DNA of 57,536 bases from an uncultured Faecalibacterium sp. (GTDB lineage: Bacteria > Bacillota > Clostridia > Oscillospirales > Ruminococcaceae): the NCBI GenBank assembly GCA_934525845.1, contig CAKSZS010000011.1, forward strand, positions 1 through 57,536, read 5' to 3'. This document shows positions 1-8,520 of this stretch, one piece after another. The notes under the pieces were generated by a model. It ran no database searches. It saw only the letters and a program-made list of their open reading frames with translations, and was not told the origin of the DNA. The stretch's first letter is position 1. The number at the start of each line of letters is the position of its first letter. Position numbers and translations under genes: made by a program.

Positions 1-1019
1 TCGGTGATGAACAGGAACTCGTGGCCATAGTGCTTCTTGACCCACTCGTAGCTCAGGCGCTCGGCCTCGGTGGTCAGGTCGCCCTTCTCGGAATCATCGA
101 CGGTGTAGCCGAACTCCTCTTCCAGGCCCTTGTACAGGTCGGCCAGCTTGACCACGGGGAACGGAGTCTCCGGGACGATGACCTCCTGACCGAAGGCTTC
201 CTGGATCTGCTCGCCGTATGCTTCCTTGACGGCGGCAAGGCCGGCCTTCAGCAGTTCTTCCTCCATCTTCATGACATCGCGGAAGGAGGTGATGTAGCTG
301 AACTCCAGATCGAAGCCGGAGAACTCGGTGGCGTGCTTGTTGGTGTAGCTCTTCTCGGCACGGAACACGGGGCCGGTCTCGAAGATGCGCTCAAAGCCGG
401 CAGCCATGGCCATCTGCTTGTAGAACTGCGGGCTTTGTGCCAGGTAGGCGTTGCGGTCGAAGTAATCCACCTTGAACACCTCGGAGCCGCTCTCGCTGGC
501 AGCCGCGATGAGCTTGGGGGTGTGGATCTCGATGAAATTGCGGTCCAGCAGGAACTTGCGCATGGCGTTGACAAAGCAGCTCTGAGCCTTGAACATCAGC
601 TGGTTCTCGTCGGTGCGCAGGTCGATCCAGCGGTAGTCGATGCGCTGATCGATGCTGGAACGCTCCACCGCCTTCTTTTTCTTGGTGGCTGCGATCTCCT
701 TGCGGACGATGGGCAGCGGGTCGGCGATGCTCTCGACCTCGATAGACTCGGGGATCATCTCGATGCCGCCCATCTTGACGTAGTCGTTCTCCATCACTTT
801 GCCGGTGACGGTGATGACGGAATCCGGGGTGAGCTGGTCGATGGTCTCCACCAGTTCGGGGTGATCGGCCTTTTCGACCGTGATCTGCAGTTTGCCGGTA
901 ATATCCTTCAGCACGATGAAGGCCATATACTTGCTGTTGCGCAGGTTCTCGATAAAGCCCTGCACCCTGACCGTGCTGCCGATTTCCTTCTGGACCTCAT
1001 TGATATAGGTGCGTTCCAT
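1..1019 (-). CDS. aspS: Aspartyl-tRNA synthetase, archaeal/non-discriminating type (3' end cut by window edge)
   Basis: This gene charges tRNA with aspartate. The visible 339 residues have an N-terminal OB-fold anticodon-binding domain (about residues 15-100) followed by the start of a class II catalytic core, with motif 2 FRAEKS near residues 219-224 and the QSPQFYKQM segment near 195-203. This wording is that of the compact archaeal-type AspRS, which lacks the bacterial GAD insertion and is often non-discriminating, making Asp-tRNA(Asn) for later amidation by GatCAB. The discriminating status cannot be decided here because the C-terminus runs off the window. The ATG at 1017-1019 follows a clear GGAGGA. 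It lies downstream of, and in the same direction as, the sugar transferase, with a palindromic repeat between them. Confidence 0.9.
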   Translation of the reverse strand, partial: MERTYINEVQKEIGSTVRVQGFIENLRNSKYMAFIVLKDITGKLQITVEKADHPELVETIDQLTPDSVITVTGKVMENDYVKMGGIEMIPESIEVESIADPLPIVRKEIAATKKKKAVERSSIDQRIDYRWIDLRTDENQLMFKAQSCFVNAMRKFLLDRNFIEIHTPKLIAAASESGSEVFKVDYFDRNAYLAQSPQFYKQMAMAAGFERIFETGPVFRAEKSYTNKHATEFSGFDLEFSYITSFRDVMKMEEELLKAGLAAVKEAYGEQIQEAFGQEVIVPETPFPVVKLADLYKGLEEEFGYTVDDSEKGDLTTEAERLSYEWVKKHYGHEFLFIT

Positions 1020-1117
1020 AGGAATCCTCCTTCTTATGTCTTGTATACTCTCCCATTATATCCTTTTTCCGGCATAAATCAAGATAAAATGACGATTCTG
1101 CCGATGCAGAAGACTTC

Positions 1118-1243
1118 GCCAGCACTCCGGAAGTTTCTCTGAGGACCGTCCGCTGGGGTGGGACCCTGTTGCCCGTAGGGCAATAGGGCGGGCGATGGAA
1201 TGGCCCGATTCGTGTCCGAGGAGAAAGCTTCCGGAGTGCCGGC
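1118..1243. repeat. Palindromic repeat family A, copy 1 (internally deleted)
   Basis: Core sequence shared with 28318-28544 and 32697-32931. The inner terminal inverted repeats are TTTCTCTGAGGAC (1134-1146) and its imperfect complement at 1214-1226. Outside these lie 16-bp arms (1118-1133 and 1228-1243) that pair with each other at 15 of 16 positions but are unrelated to the arms of the other copies. About 100 bp of the middle present in the other copies is absent. It fills the gap between the sugar transferase stop and aspS. Confidence 0.85.
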
Positions 1244-1249
1244 TCACCA

Positions 1250-1867
1250 TTACTTTTCTTTTTTTTCTTCGTGGATCGTTCCGGTGCCGCCCTCCACCAC
1301 GCCGTCGTGCTTCAGCACCGCGGCGATGGTGCCGAAGAAGCACTTCACATCCAGCGCAAAGCCCAGGTGCTCCACATACCAGCCATCCAGCCGGGCCTTT
1401 TCGGCGATCTCCAGCTCATCGCGGCCATGGATCTGTGCCCAGCCGGTCAGGCCGGGGCGCACATCGTTGGCCCCATACTTGTCCCGCTCGTCCAGCAGGT
1501 CGTACTGGTTCCACAGCGCCGGGCGCGGGCCGATGACCGCCATATCCCCCACAAAGATGTTCCACAGCTGGGGCAGCTCGTCCAGGCTTGTCCTGCGCAG
1601 GAAGCGTCCCATGCGGGTGATATACTGATCCGGATCCCGGAGCAGGTGGGTGGGCATATCGTGGGGCGTGTCGATGCGCATGGTGCGGAACTTTAAAATG
1701 TAGAAATGCCGCCGGCCTTTGCCCACCCGCTTCTGTTTGAAGAACACCGGGCCGGGCGAATCCAGCTTGATGGCCACGGCCAAAATCAGAAACAGCCAGG
1801 ACAGGACGATCATCCCGCAGAGGGACAGTACAATGGCCAGCAGGCGCTTGATCCCGTTTCGATACAA
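1250..1867 (-). CDS. Initiating sugar transferase (undecaprenyl-phosphate sugar phosphotransferase)
   Basis: Proteins of this family transfer a sugar-1-phosphate from a nucleotide sugar to undecaprenyl phosphate at the membrane, the first step of a surface polysaccharide or glycan. The 205 residues are the short, single-domain form (PglC/WcaJ C-terminal type): a hydrophobic re-entrant segment at about 10-34, FKQKRVGKG at 43-51, the signature DELPQLWNIFVGDMAVIGP at 96-114 and RPGLTGWAQ at 137-145. The start is TTG at 1865-1867, supported by GGAGG eight bases upstream and a good promoter at 1907-1935. No other polysaccharide genes adjoin it, so the product glycan is unknown. Substrate specificity cannot be read from the sequence. 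Confidence 0.9.
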   Translation of the reverse strand: MYRNGIKRLLAIVLSLCGMIVLSWLFLILAVAIKLDSPGPVFFKQKRVGKGRRHFYILKFRTMRIDTPHDMPTHLLRDPDQYITRMGRFLRRTSLDELPQLWNIFVGDMAVIGPRPALWNQYDLLDERDKYGANDVRPGLTGWAQIHGRDELEIAEKARLDGWYVEHLGFALDVKCFFGTIAAVLKHDGVVEGGTGTIHEEKKEK

Positions 1868-1906
1868 AAAGATTCCTCCATTTTTCTCCCGGTTGGAGAC
1901 GCTCTC

Positions 1907-1935
1907 AGTATACCAGTCTGGGCCGCTTTTTGCAA
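1907..1935 (-). promoter_or_regulatory. Sigma-A promoter of the sugar transferase
   Basis: On the minus strand TTGCAA (1930-1935), a 17-bp spacer and TATACT (1907-1912) sit about 40 bp upstream of the TTG start. Confidence 0.7.
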
Positions 1936-2153
1936 TCGCATTCCTGCCGGAAGAGCAGACACCTTCGGTTTTTTCGCCGGCCCTGCCGGTTTTGTTGCAA
2001 AAAAGCGCCGGTTTTGTCTCTTGTTTTGGGCGGAAAGAGGAAGTAAGATAGGGACAAAGAGAACCATCCCCGCCCGCTCCCCTGACAAGCGCTGCCCCGC
2101 AGGCAGCGGAGCGCGGCGGCGGACCGGTGCACCATTCTATGGAGGGATCCGCT

Positions 2154-4193
2154 ATGATCGAACGTTATGTTTTCGGCACGCCCCTGCCCACCGGCAGCAC
2201 GGTGCTGTCCATTCCGCCGGAACCGGCAGGCCGCCTGCCCGGCTGTCTGCTCCGCCTGCCGGACACCCGGACGGGCAATGACCGCTGGCTCTACCCGATG
2301 GATGCGGACACCGCCGTTTACGGTCTGGGCGAAATGCCCCGCGGCATCAACAAGCGCGGCTGGCATTACGTCACCAACAACACCGATGAATCCCATCACG
2401 GCGAGAACAAGCTCTCCTACTACGGCGCGCACAACTTCCTGCTGGTCAAGGGCGGTGCCGGCTGCATGGACTTCGGCGTGTTCATCGATTTCCCGGGAAA
2501 AGTGTACTACGACATCGGCTTCACCGACCACGAGCGCCTGGAATTCCACACCGAGACCCCGGATTACGAGCTGTACTTCATCACCGGCGATGACCCGGAT
2601 GACATCTGCCGGCAGTTCCGGCAGCTCATCGGCCGCAGCTACATCCCGCCCAAGTGGGCTTTCGGGTTTGCGCAGAGCCGCTGGGGCTACAAGACCGCAG
2701 ACGATGTGCGCGAGGTCGTGCGGCAGTACCGCCGGAACGACCTGCCGTTGGACATGGTCTGTCTGGACATCGACTATATGCAGGACTACGCCGATTTTAC
2801 CATCAACCGGGAGCGTTTTCCGAATCTGGCCGCGCTGGCTGCCGACCTGCGATCCCAGGGCATCCGGCTGGTGCCCATCCTCGATGCCGGCGTGCGCATC
2901 GACCCGGAAGACCCCACCTGCACCGAGGGTCTGGAACGGGGCTATTTCTGCACAAAAGAGGACGGTTCCCCCTTTGTGGCGGCGGTCTGGCCCGGCAAAG
3001 CCTACTTTGCCGATTTCCTGCGCCCGGAAGTCCGGGCCTGGTTCGGCAGCCGGTACAAGACTCTGACCGACTGCGGCATCGAAGGGTTCTGGAACGATAT
3101 GAACGAGCCGGCGCTGTTCTACTCTCCGGAGCGGCTCAAGGCGTTTCTGGACGATCTGGCAAAGCTGCAGGATACCGATAACATCGAGCAGGAAGAATTC
3201 TTCTCCCGGGTCGTGGGCGGTGCCATGGGGCTGATGAACAGCCCCGCAGATTACGCCAGCTTTTACCACGAGGTCGACGGGAAACGGGTGCGCCACGATC
3301 AGGTGCACAACCTGTACGGCGGCAATATGACCCGCGCGGCAGGCGAAGCGCTCCAGACCCTGCGGCCCGGCAGACGCACGCTGCTGTACAGCCGTTCCAG
3401 CTTTATCGGCAGCCACCGCTACGGCGGCATCTGGCTGGGCGACAACCATTCCGCCTGGGAACAGCTGCTGGCCAACATCCAGCTGATGCCCAGTGTGCAG
3501 ATGTGCGGCTTTTTGTACACCGGTGCCGACCTGTGCGGCTTCAGCGAGGATACCACCCCGGATCTGGCGCTGCGCTGGCTGGAATTCGGCCTGTTCACCC
3601 CGCTGATGCGCAACCATTCCGCCGCCGGCACCCGGGAACAGGAGTACTTCCGGTTCGCAGAGCAGCTGCCCGCCATCCGGGAAATGCTCAAGCTGCGGTA
3701 TGCCCTGCTGCCCTTCCTGTACAGCGAGTTCATGAAAGCCGCGCTGGAGGACACCGCTTACTTCCGTCCGCTGGCCTTCGGCTTCCCGGAGGATCCCATG
3801 GCGCAGGAAGTACAGGATCAGCTCTTGCTGGGCGACGGCGTCATGCTGGCCCCTGTGTACACCCAGAACGCTGCCGGGCGGTATGTCTACCTGCCTGAGC
3901 CGATGCGGCTGTACCGCCTGCGCAGTGCCGCGGATCACGACGCCGAGATGCTGCCCGCCGGGCATCACTACGTCCGCTGTGCGCTGGGCGAGGTGCTGCT
4001 GTTCGTCCGTCCGGGCCGCGCGGTGCCGCTGACCGCACCGGCTCCCTGCACCGCCAAGCTGCAGGAGACGGACTTCACCTTCCTCACCTGCCCGGATGCC
4101 GCAGGTTGTGCCCGCTACCGGATGTACTCCGACGACGGTGAGACGTCCGATTACGATGTTCCCGCACACTGGCATACCTGGACGGTGGAATAA
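2154..4193 (+). CDS. Glycoside hydrolase family 31 (alpha-glucosidase/alpha-xylosidase type)
   Basis: GH31 enzymes are retaining alpha-glycosidases, releasing glucose or xylose from the non-reducing ends of oligosaccharides. The 679-residue protein has an N-terminal beta-sandwich (to about 170), a catalytic barrel with the nucleophile Asp315 in WNDMNEP, the family acid/base Asp459 in YTGADLCGF followed by RNHSA, and a C-terminal beta domain. No signal peptide is visible, so it is probably cytoplasmic and acts on imported oligosaccharides. ATG 2154 is preferred over an in-frame upstream GTG at 2127 because GGAGGG ends eight bases before it. It stands alone, with a terminator just downstream. 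Substrate is not determinable from sequence alone. Confidence 0.92.
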   Translation: MIERYVFGTPLPTGSTVLSIPPEPAGRLPGCLLRLPDTRTGNDRWLYPMDADTAVYGLGEMPRGINKRGWHYVTNNTDESHHGENKLSYYGAHNFLLVKGGAGCMDFGVFIDFPGKVYYDIGFTDHERLEFHTETPDYELYFITGDDPDDICRQFRQLIGRSYIPPKWAFGFAQSRWGYKTADDVREVVRQYRRNDLPLDMVCLDIDYMQDYADFTINRERFPNLAALAADLRSQGIRLVPILDAGVRIDPEDPTCTEGLERGYFCTKEDGSPFVAAVWPGKAYFADFLRPEVRAWFGSRYKTLTDCGIEGFWNDMNEPALFYSPERLKAFLDDLAKLQDTDNIEQEEFFSRVVGGAMGLMNSPADYASFYHEVDGKRVRHDQVHNLYGGNMTRAAGEALQTLRPGRRTLLYSRSSFIGSHRYGGIWLGDNHSAWEQLLANIQLMPSVQMCGFLYTGADLCGFSEDTTPDLALRWLEFGLFTPLMRNHSAAGTREQEYFRFAEQLPAIREMLKLRYALLPFLYSEFMKAALEDTAYFRPLAFGFPEDPMAQEVQDQLLLGDGVMLAPVYTQNAAGRYVYLPEPMRLYRLRSAADHDAEMLPAGHHYVRCALGEVLLFVRPGRAVPLTAPAPCTAKLQETDFTFLTCPDAAGCARYRMYSDDGETSDYDVPAHWHTWTVE

Positions 4194-4231
4194 CGGCGCG
4201 CTCCCGTCCGCCCCCCGCTGCGAATAAAACC

Positions 4232-4283
4232 AAACCCCTCTCTGCAGAGACCGGCGTTCTGCCGCTCTGCAAGGAGGGGTTTT
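4232..4283. terminator. Bidirectional intrinsic terminator
   Basis: Arms AAACCCCTCTCTGCAGAG (4232-4249) and CTCTGCAAGGAGGGGTTTT (4265-4283) form a long stem between the converging GH31 gene and the TIR-like gene, with T-rich flanks on both strands. Confidence 0.8.
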
Positions 4284-4291
4284 GCATGGGA

Positions 4292-5845
4292 TCAGTTTTT
4301 CTGCATTCGTTCCCGGAGCAACGCTTCTGCGCCGGCCCAGTCCAGTTTCGCATACTGAGCGAGCAGCGCGTCCAGCTTATTCTTCATTTCCCGAACGGGA
4401 GGTTTCCTTTTTTCCATCGCAATGCAGATCTGGCAGGCTTTCCGGAGGTACTTCGGAGAATTTTCATCTTTTTCCAGACATTTCCGGATGCAATTGTATG
4501 CGTTGCCAAGATAGATGTCTTCCATCCTTCGAACCGCAGCATTGCCCTGCACTCCGAATGCATAATAGATGACCGCATGGCTATACTGCAGGTCACCAAG
4601 AAATTTCGGATTGAGAATCTCCGCCGTATGCAATTCACCGATTGCCGTATTCAGCCAGACAACATTGTGCGTGGCCTTGTACATTGCATAGTAAACTTTA
4701 TTCTGATGCGCATAAATTTCCACAATGGCATCCGGATCTTTTCCTGCCGCCTGCTTTTTCATCTGGTCAAAAAAGCCCTGCAGCCGTTCCAGATGCTCCT
4801 GCGCCTTCTGTGCCTGGATCAGATACGAGACCAGCTGCCGCACGCAGAACAATTTGGAATCGAAATCAATGTCCGGCCGCTGCATGAACGCATCGCTGCA
4901 TTTCAAAAGAAGGTCCCCGGCTGCCTCCGAACCGGCTCCCGCTTCTGCTCCGATCTGCCACAGCAGCGTCTCCAGCAGGGTCTGGTTCTGGCTGTCGCCC
5001 ACCCTCGGCTTCAGGTTCAAAAAGATCTCCTCTGCCCCTTCACAGTTCTGCGTGCGGATCATCTCCCGGAGCTTCCCGAGAAGCTGCTCCTGCGGATCCG
5101 TTTCCGCTGCGGTTTCCTCTTCCGACAGCTCTTCCGCTGCAGCGGCTTCCCGCGTTGTTTCCTGCCCGCCGGAGGAGACCGCCTGCTCCCCGGCTCTGCG
5201 GCTCTCGGCAGGCTCCGTGCCGGCGGTCTCCATCAGGCGCGTGACCGTTGCCAGCACCCGATCCAGTTTTTCGTCCAGCTCGGTGCGCCCGGTATCCGCC
5301 CCGGGCAGGGGAAGCGGCTCCGTCTTTGCGCTCTCGGTCAGGGTCATCACGATGGAAAGCACGCTGTCCACCTTTTTCTCCAGTTCCGAGTTTCCGGCGT
5401 CCGGCGTTTCCGCCGGAAAGCCTTTTTCCAGCAGCGGCTCCACAAACGCGCGGATCTGCTTCTGCGTTTCATGCACACTGCGGGCGTCCCAGTTGTACTT
5501 GACGTACCGGCGGGTCGCAATGTCCACGGGCAGTTCCCCGCTTTCGGCCTGTTTCAGCAGCAGGATGGGCTTTCCGGTCTCGTCCCTGCGGCCCAGCTCA
5601 TAGAAAACATTCGGGTTCGGCTCGGTGATGTCGCAGATGCACAGATCCGCATTCTGCACCTTTTCGATCACGGAGGTGTCGATCCTGGCCTCCCGGATGC
5701 AGTGGTCGCCCCGGATCACCTCAAGGCCATCGTAACGTTCCAGTGCCGGTATGATGATCAGTTCCAGCAGGTCTTTATAGCGCTGGTAAAGCTCGGTGCC
5801 CTCTTTCCCGATGGGGCTGATGACAAAACAGGTGTACTGGCTCAT
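4292..5845 (-). CDS. TIR-like / nucleoside-deoxyribosyltransferase-like domain protein with C-terminal helical repeats
   Basis: A 517-residue protein. Residues 1-100 carry FVISPIG (7-13) and CDITEPNPNVFYELG (71-85), the hallmark of a bacterial TIR/deoxyribosyltransferase-like Rossmann domain; the Glu of FYELG (E83) is the expected catalytic position if it is an active NAD- or nucleoside-cleaving enzyme. Residues 153-211 contain two copies of a motif (SELEKKVDSVLSIVMTLTES, then TELDEKLDRVLATVTRLMET). A Glu/Ala-rich stretch follows (to about 250), then an all-helical region (252-517) resembling TPR or TRAF-binding-like repeats. ATG 5843-5845 has AAAAGGAGC in front and its own promoter, so the 42-codon upstream extension is excluded. 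It stands alone between two terminators. The role is unknown; related domains occur in immune proteins and signalling, so defence is a hypothesis only. Confidence 0.75.
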   Translation of the reverse strand: MSQYTCFVISPIGKEGTELYQRYKDLLELIIIPALERYDGLEVIRGDHCIREARIDTSVIEKVQNADLCICDITEPNPNVFYELGRRDETGKPILLLKQAESGELPVDIATRRYVKYNWDARSVHETQKQIRAFVEPLLEKGFPAETPDAGNSELEKKVDSVLSIVMTLTESAKTEPLPLPGADTGRTELDEKLDRVLATVTRLMETAGTEPAESRRAGEQAVSSGGQETTREAAAAEELSEEETAAETDPQEQLLGKLREMIRTQNCEGAEEIFLNLKPRVGDSQNQTLLETLLWQIGAEAGAGSEAAGDLLLKCSDAFMQRPDIDFDSKLFCVRQLVSYLIQAQKAQEHLERLQGFFDQMKKQAAGKDPDAIVEIYAHQNKVYYAMYKATHNVVWLNTAIGELHTAEILNPKFLGDLQYSHAVIYYAFGVQGNAAVRRMEDIYLGNAYNCIRKCLEKDENSPKYLRKACQICIAMEKRKPPVREMKNKLDALLAQYAKLDWAGAEALLRERMQKN

Positions 5846-5879
5846 GATTCGCTCCTTTTCCGCCTTTCTGGTTTCCATT

Positions 5880-5908
5880 ATTGTAGTCCTATCTTTCTTT
5901 TTCGTCAA
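5880..5908 (-). promoter_or_regulatory. Sigma-A promoter of the TIR-like gene
   Basis: Minus strand TTGACG (5903-5908), 17-bp spacer, TACAAT (5880-5885). The predicted start of transcription, near 5873, lies downstream of the longer in-frame start and so fixes the ATG at 5845. Confidence 0.75.
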
Positions 5909-5971
5909 CCAAAAAACGGCAGGCGGCAGGATCTGCCCGGGCGCCCGGCTTTTCCGGAACCTCCCGGACAC

Positions 5972-6008
5972 AAAAAATCGGCACCCGCTTTTCAGCGAGT
6001 GCCGATTT
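5972..6008 (-). terminator. groESL operon terminator
   Basis: Arms AAATCGGCACCCGCT (5975-5989) and AGCGAGTGCCGATTT (5994-6008) with six T on the minus strand after the stem. Confidence 0.85.
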
Positions 6009-6027
6009 CATTACCCTATCATGTGCT

Positions 6028-6082
6028 TTGATTTTTGGCGCGAGTCCGGCGTAAATCCGCTTTTGCGCGCTCCAAAAATCAA
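6028..6082 (-). terminator. Second hairpin in the groEL 3' UTR
   Basis: Inverted arms TTGATTTTTGG (6028-6038) and CCAAAAATCAA (6072-6082), with additional GCGC pairing inside. It lies just past the groEL stop and may help termination or protect the 3' end. Confidence 0.45.
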
Positions 6083-6108
6083 GTGTTCATGCGGTTTTTG
6101 GGCTATTA

Positions 6109-7743
6109 TTAGTACATGCCGCCCATGTCACCGCCGGCAGGAGCTGCCGGAGCCGGGGGTTCCGGCAGGTCAGCGACCAGGCTCTCGGTGGTCAGCACCA
6201 TCTCAGCGACGGAAGCTGCGTTCTCCAGAGCGGAACGGGTGACCTTGGTCGGATCCACGATGCCTGCGGCGATCATGTCATCCACGAAGACCTCGTTTTG
6301 TGCATCGAAGCCGTAGTTGGGCTTGTTGGCAGAGATGATCTTGTCGATGATGACGCTGCCCTCCAGGCCGGCGTTCTTGGCGATCTGGCGCAGAGGAGCC
6401 TCCAGAGCCTTCAGCACGATCTTGGCACCGGTGCGCTCATCGCCTTCCAGGGTGTCGCACAGCTCACGGACTGCGGGGATGGCGTTGATGGGAGCGGTGC
6501 CGCCGCCCGCGACGACGCCCTCCTGCACAGCAGCCTTGGTTGCGTTCAGGGCATCCTCGATGCGCAGCTTCTTGTCCTTCATCTCGACCTCGGTCGCAGC
6601 GCCGACCTTGATGACAGCCACGCCGCCGGCCAGCTTAGCCAGACGCTCCTGCAGCTTCTCACGGTCGAAATCGCTGGTCGCGGCCTCGATCTGGTTGCGG
6701 ATCTGTGCAATGCGGGCTGCAATGGCTTCCTTGTCGCCTGCGCCGCCCACGATGGTGGTGTTCTCCTTGGTCACCTTGACCTGGCGGGCATGGCCCAGCA
6801 TCTGGACGGTAGCGTCCTTCAGCTCATAGCCCAGATCGGAGGAGATCACGGTGCCGCCGGTCAGGGTCGCGATATCCTGCAGCATCTCCTTGCGGCGGTC
6901 GCCGAAGCCGGGAGCCTTGACGGCCACGACGTTCAGGGTGCCGCGCAGACGGTTGACGATCAGGGTGGACAGCGCCTCGCCCTCGATGTCCTCGGCCACG
7001 ATCAGCAGCTTCAGACCGTTCTGCATCACCTGCTCCAGCAGGGGGACCAGATCCTGGATGACGCTGATCTTCTTATCGGTGATCAGGACAGCCGCGTTGT
7101 CCAGATCTGCGACCATCTTATCGGTATCGGTGACCATATACGGGGTCAGGTAGCCGCGGTCGAACTGCATACCTTCCACGATCTCATTGTAGGTCTCGGC
7201 AGTGGTCTTGTTCTCCTCGATGGTGATGACGCCGTCGGAAGTGACCTTTTCCATTGCCTCGGCGATCAGGCGGCCGATCTCCGGGTCGCCGGCAGAAATG
7301 GTGCCGACGCGGGCGATATCGTTGCTGTCCTTCACCTTCTGGCTGTGAGCCTTGATGGTCTCAACAGCCTTGGCAACGGCCTTGCTCATGCCGCGGCGGA
7401 TATCCATGGGGTTGGCACCGGCGGTGACATTCTTCATGCCCTCGGTGACCATGGCCTGTGCCAGCACGGTTGCGGTGGTGGTGCCGTCGCCTGCGGCGTC
7501 GTTGGTCTTGGTTGCGACCTCACGCACCAGCTGTGCGCCCATGTTCTCGAACTCGTCCTTCAGCTCGATCTCCTTGGCAATGGTCACGCCATCGTTGGTG
7601 ATGACCGGGGCGCCGAACTTCTTGCTCAGCACCACATTGCGGCCCTTGGGGCCAAGGGTGATCTTCACGGTATCTGCCAGGGTATCAATACCGGCACACA
7701 GTGCCTTGCGGGCGTCCTCGCCCTGCTTGATCTGCTTTGCCAT
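6109..7743 (-). CDS. groEL: Chaperonin GroEL (Hsp60)
   Basis: This is the 60-kDa subunit of the double-ring ATP-dependent folding chamber that works with GroES in the cytoplasm. The 544-residue product is full length, contains the early nucleotide-binding segment LGPKGRNVVL, the GDGTTTATVLA loop, and ends in the flexible GGDMGGMY tail. It follows groES by 52 bases and is transcribed with it. Control is by HrcA through the CIRCE element ahead of groES, the usual arrangement in Firmicutes. Nothing in the sequence is odd. Confidence 0.98.
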   Translation of the reverse strand: MAKQIKQGEDARKALCAGIDTLADTVKITLGPKGRNVVLSKKFGAPVITNDGVTIAKEIELKDEFENMGAQLVREVATKTNDAAGDGTTTATVLAQAMVTEGMKNVTAGANPMDIRRGMSKAVAKAVETIKAHSQKVKDSNDIARVGTISAGDPEIGRLIAEAMEKVTSDGVITIEENKTTAETYNEIVEGMQFDRGYLTPYMVTDTDKMVADLDNAAVLITDKKISVIQDLVPLLEQVMQNGLKLLIVAEDIEGEALSTLIVNRLRGTLNVVAVKAPGFGDRRKEMLQDIATLTGGTVISSDLGYELKDATVQMLGHARQVKVTKENTTIVGGAGDKEAIAARIAQIRNQIEAATSDFDREKLQERLAKLAGGVAVIKVGAATEVEMKDKKLRIEDALNATKAAVQEGVVAGGGTAPINAIPAVRELCDTLEGDERTGAKIVLKALEAPLRQIAKNAGLEGSVIIDKIISANKPNYGFDAQNEVFVDDMIAAGIVDPTKVTRSALENAASVAEMVLTTESLVADLPEPPAPAAPAGGDMGGMY

Positions 7744-7795
7744 AATCTATCGCTCCTTCGTAAATCAGCTTTTTCAAATGAAGGGAAAGTCCCGA

Positions 7796-8083
7796 TCAGT
7801 CTTCCACGACTGCCAGAATGTCGCTCTGGCGGACGATGGTGCACTCCTCGCCGTCCACCTTGACTTCGGTGCCGGAGTACTTGCTGGTGAGCACCTTATC
7901 GCCCACCTTGACGGTCATCTTGACTTCCTTGCCGTCCACAACGCCGCCGGGGCCGACCGCGATGACCTGTGCCACCTGGGGCTTCTCCTTGGCGCTGCCG
8001 GTGAGGATCAGGCCGCCCTTGGTGGTCTCCTCAACCTCAACAGTCTTGATAACAACACGGTCTGCAAGAGGAATGATCTTCAT
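7796..8083 (-). CDS. groES: Co-chaperonin GroES
   Basis: The 95-residue product forms the heptameric lid of the GroEL folding chamber. It starts MKIIPLADRVVIK, has the mobile loop around VEETTKGGLILTGSAKEKP, and has the normal family length. ATG 8081-8083 follows GAGGG at 8092-8096. It is the first gene of the groES-groEL operon, with a strong promoter and a CIRCE operator in its leader. Confidence 0.98.
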   Translation of the reverse strand: MKIIPLADRVVIKTVEVEETTKGGLILTGSAKEKPQVAQVIAVGPGGVVDGKEVKMTVKVGDKVLTSKYSGTEVKVDGEECTIVRQSDILAVVED

Positions 8084-8164
8084 AGTTCTTGCCCTCCTAT
8101 AAAAAATAGAATTTTAAAACAACATTGCTGCCCGCCGGGGCTTCGTGTGCACCCGGCAAGGTGT

Positions 8165-8191
8165 TTAGCACTCTGTTTTCCTGAGTGCTAA
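8165..8191 (-). promoter_or_regulatory. CIRCE operator (HrcA site)
   Basis: A perfect TTAGCACTC - 9 bases - GAGTGCTAA element located at the start of the groES transcript, immediately after the -10 box. HrcA bound here represses groESL until heat or misfolded protein titrates GroEL. Confidence 0.97.
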
Positions 8192-8195
8192 GAGT

Positions 8196-8224
8196 ATTGT
8201 ACTCATCTTGGCCCGAAAAATCAA
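8196..8224 (-). promoter_or_regulatory. Sigma-A promoter of groES-groEL
   Basis: Minus strand TTGATT (8219-8224), spacer of exactly 17 bp, TACAAT (8196-8201). The CIRCE begins four bases downstream of the -10 box. Confidence 0.88.
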
Positions 8225-8342
8225 GACCTTTTTTGCAATTCTTTGTTAAGAATTTATGACTTTTGCAAAACGCAGCGTGTATGCGTCCATTATTTTTCAA
8301 AAGCGGCCGATGCAATCCGGTTCTGCCCGCCCGCAAAAGCAA

Positions 8343-8391
8343 AAATCTCCTGTACGCATCGGGCATCCCACCCAATAAATACAGGAGATTT
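8343..8391 (-). terminator. Putative spo0A terminator
   Basis: Perfect 12-bp arms AAATCTCCTGTA (8343-8354) and TACAGGAGATTT (8380-8391) with a 25-base loop; the minus strand has a T5 run after the stem. The remaining spacer to spo0A (8392-8520) is AT-rich with no gene; it carries the 8-mer TTTATCGC at 8389 and 8412 and its complement at 8449-8456. Confidence 0.6.
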
Positions 8392-8520
8392 ATCGCCTTT
8401 CATTCAACTGATTTATCGCCATGGAGCCATAATTCCACAATTTTTAGAGCGATAAACCAAAGTCAAATTTCCAGAAAATCCAATTTATTCCTTGAAATAT
8501 TTCCTATCTTAGAAATATTT

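Noticed and set aside
1118..1243. Family A copies as simple transcription terminators
   Set aside because: No T runs follow the arms, the elements are 126-235 bp long, and the core is conserved in different contexts.
1905..4175. Long open frame antisense to the GH31 gene (about 750 codons)
   Set aside because: It lacks a ribosome site and recognisable motifs, and is a by-product of GC-rich codon use in the real gene. The same applies to long antisense frames opposite copA (21195-23870), pcrA (34538-37117), recD2 (40130-42832) and prfB (52810-54222).
8389..8456. TTTATCGC direct and inverted copies downstream of spo0A
   Set aside because: They are short and in AT-rich spacer; chance or terminator remnants explain them as well as a regulatory site.
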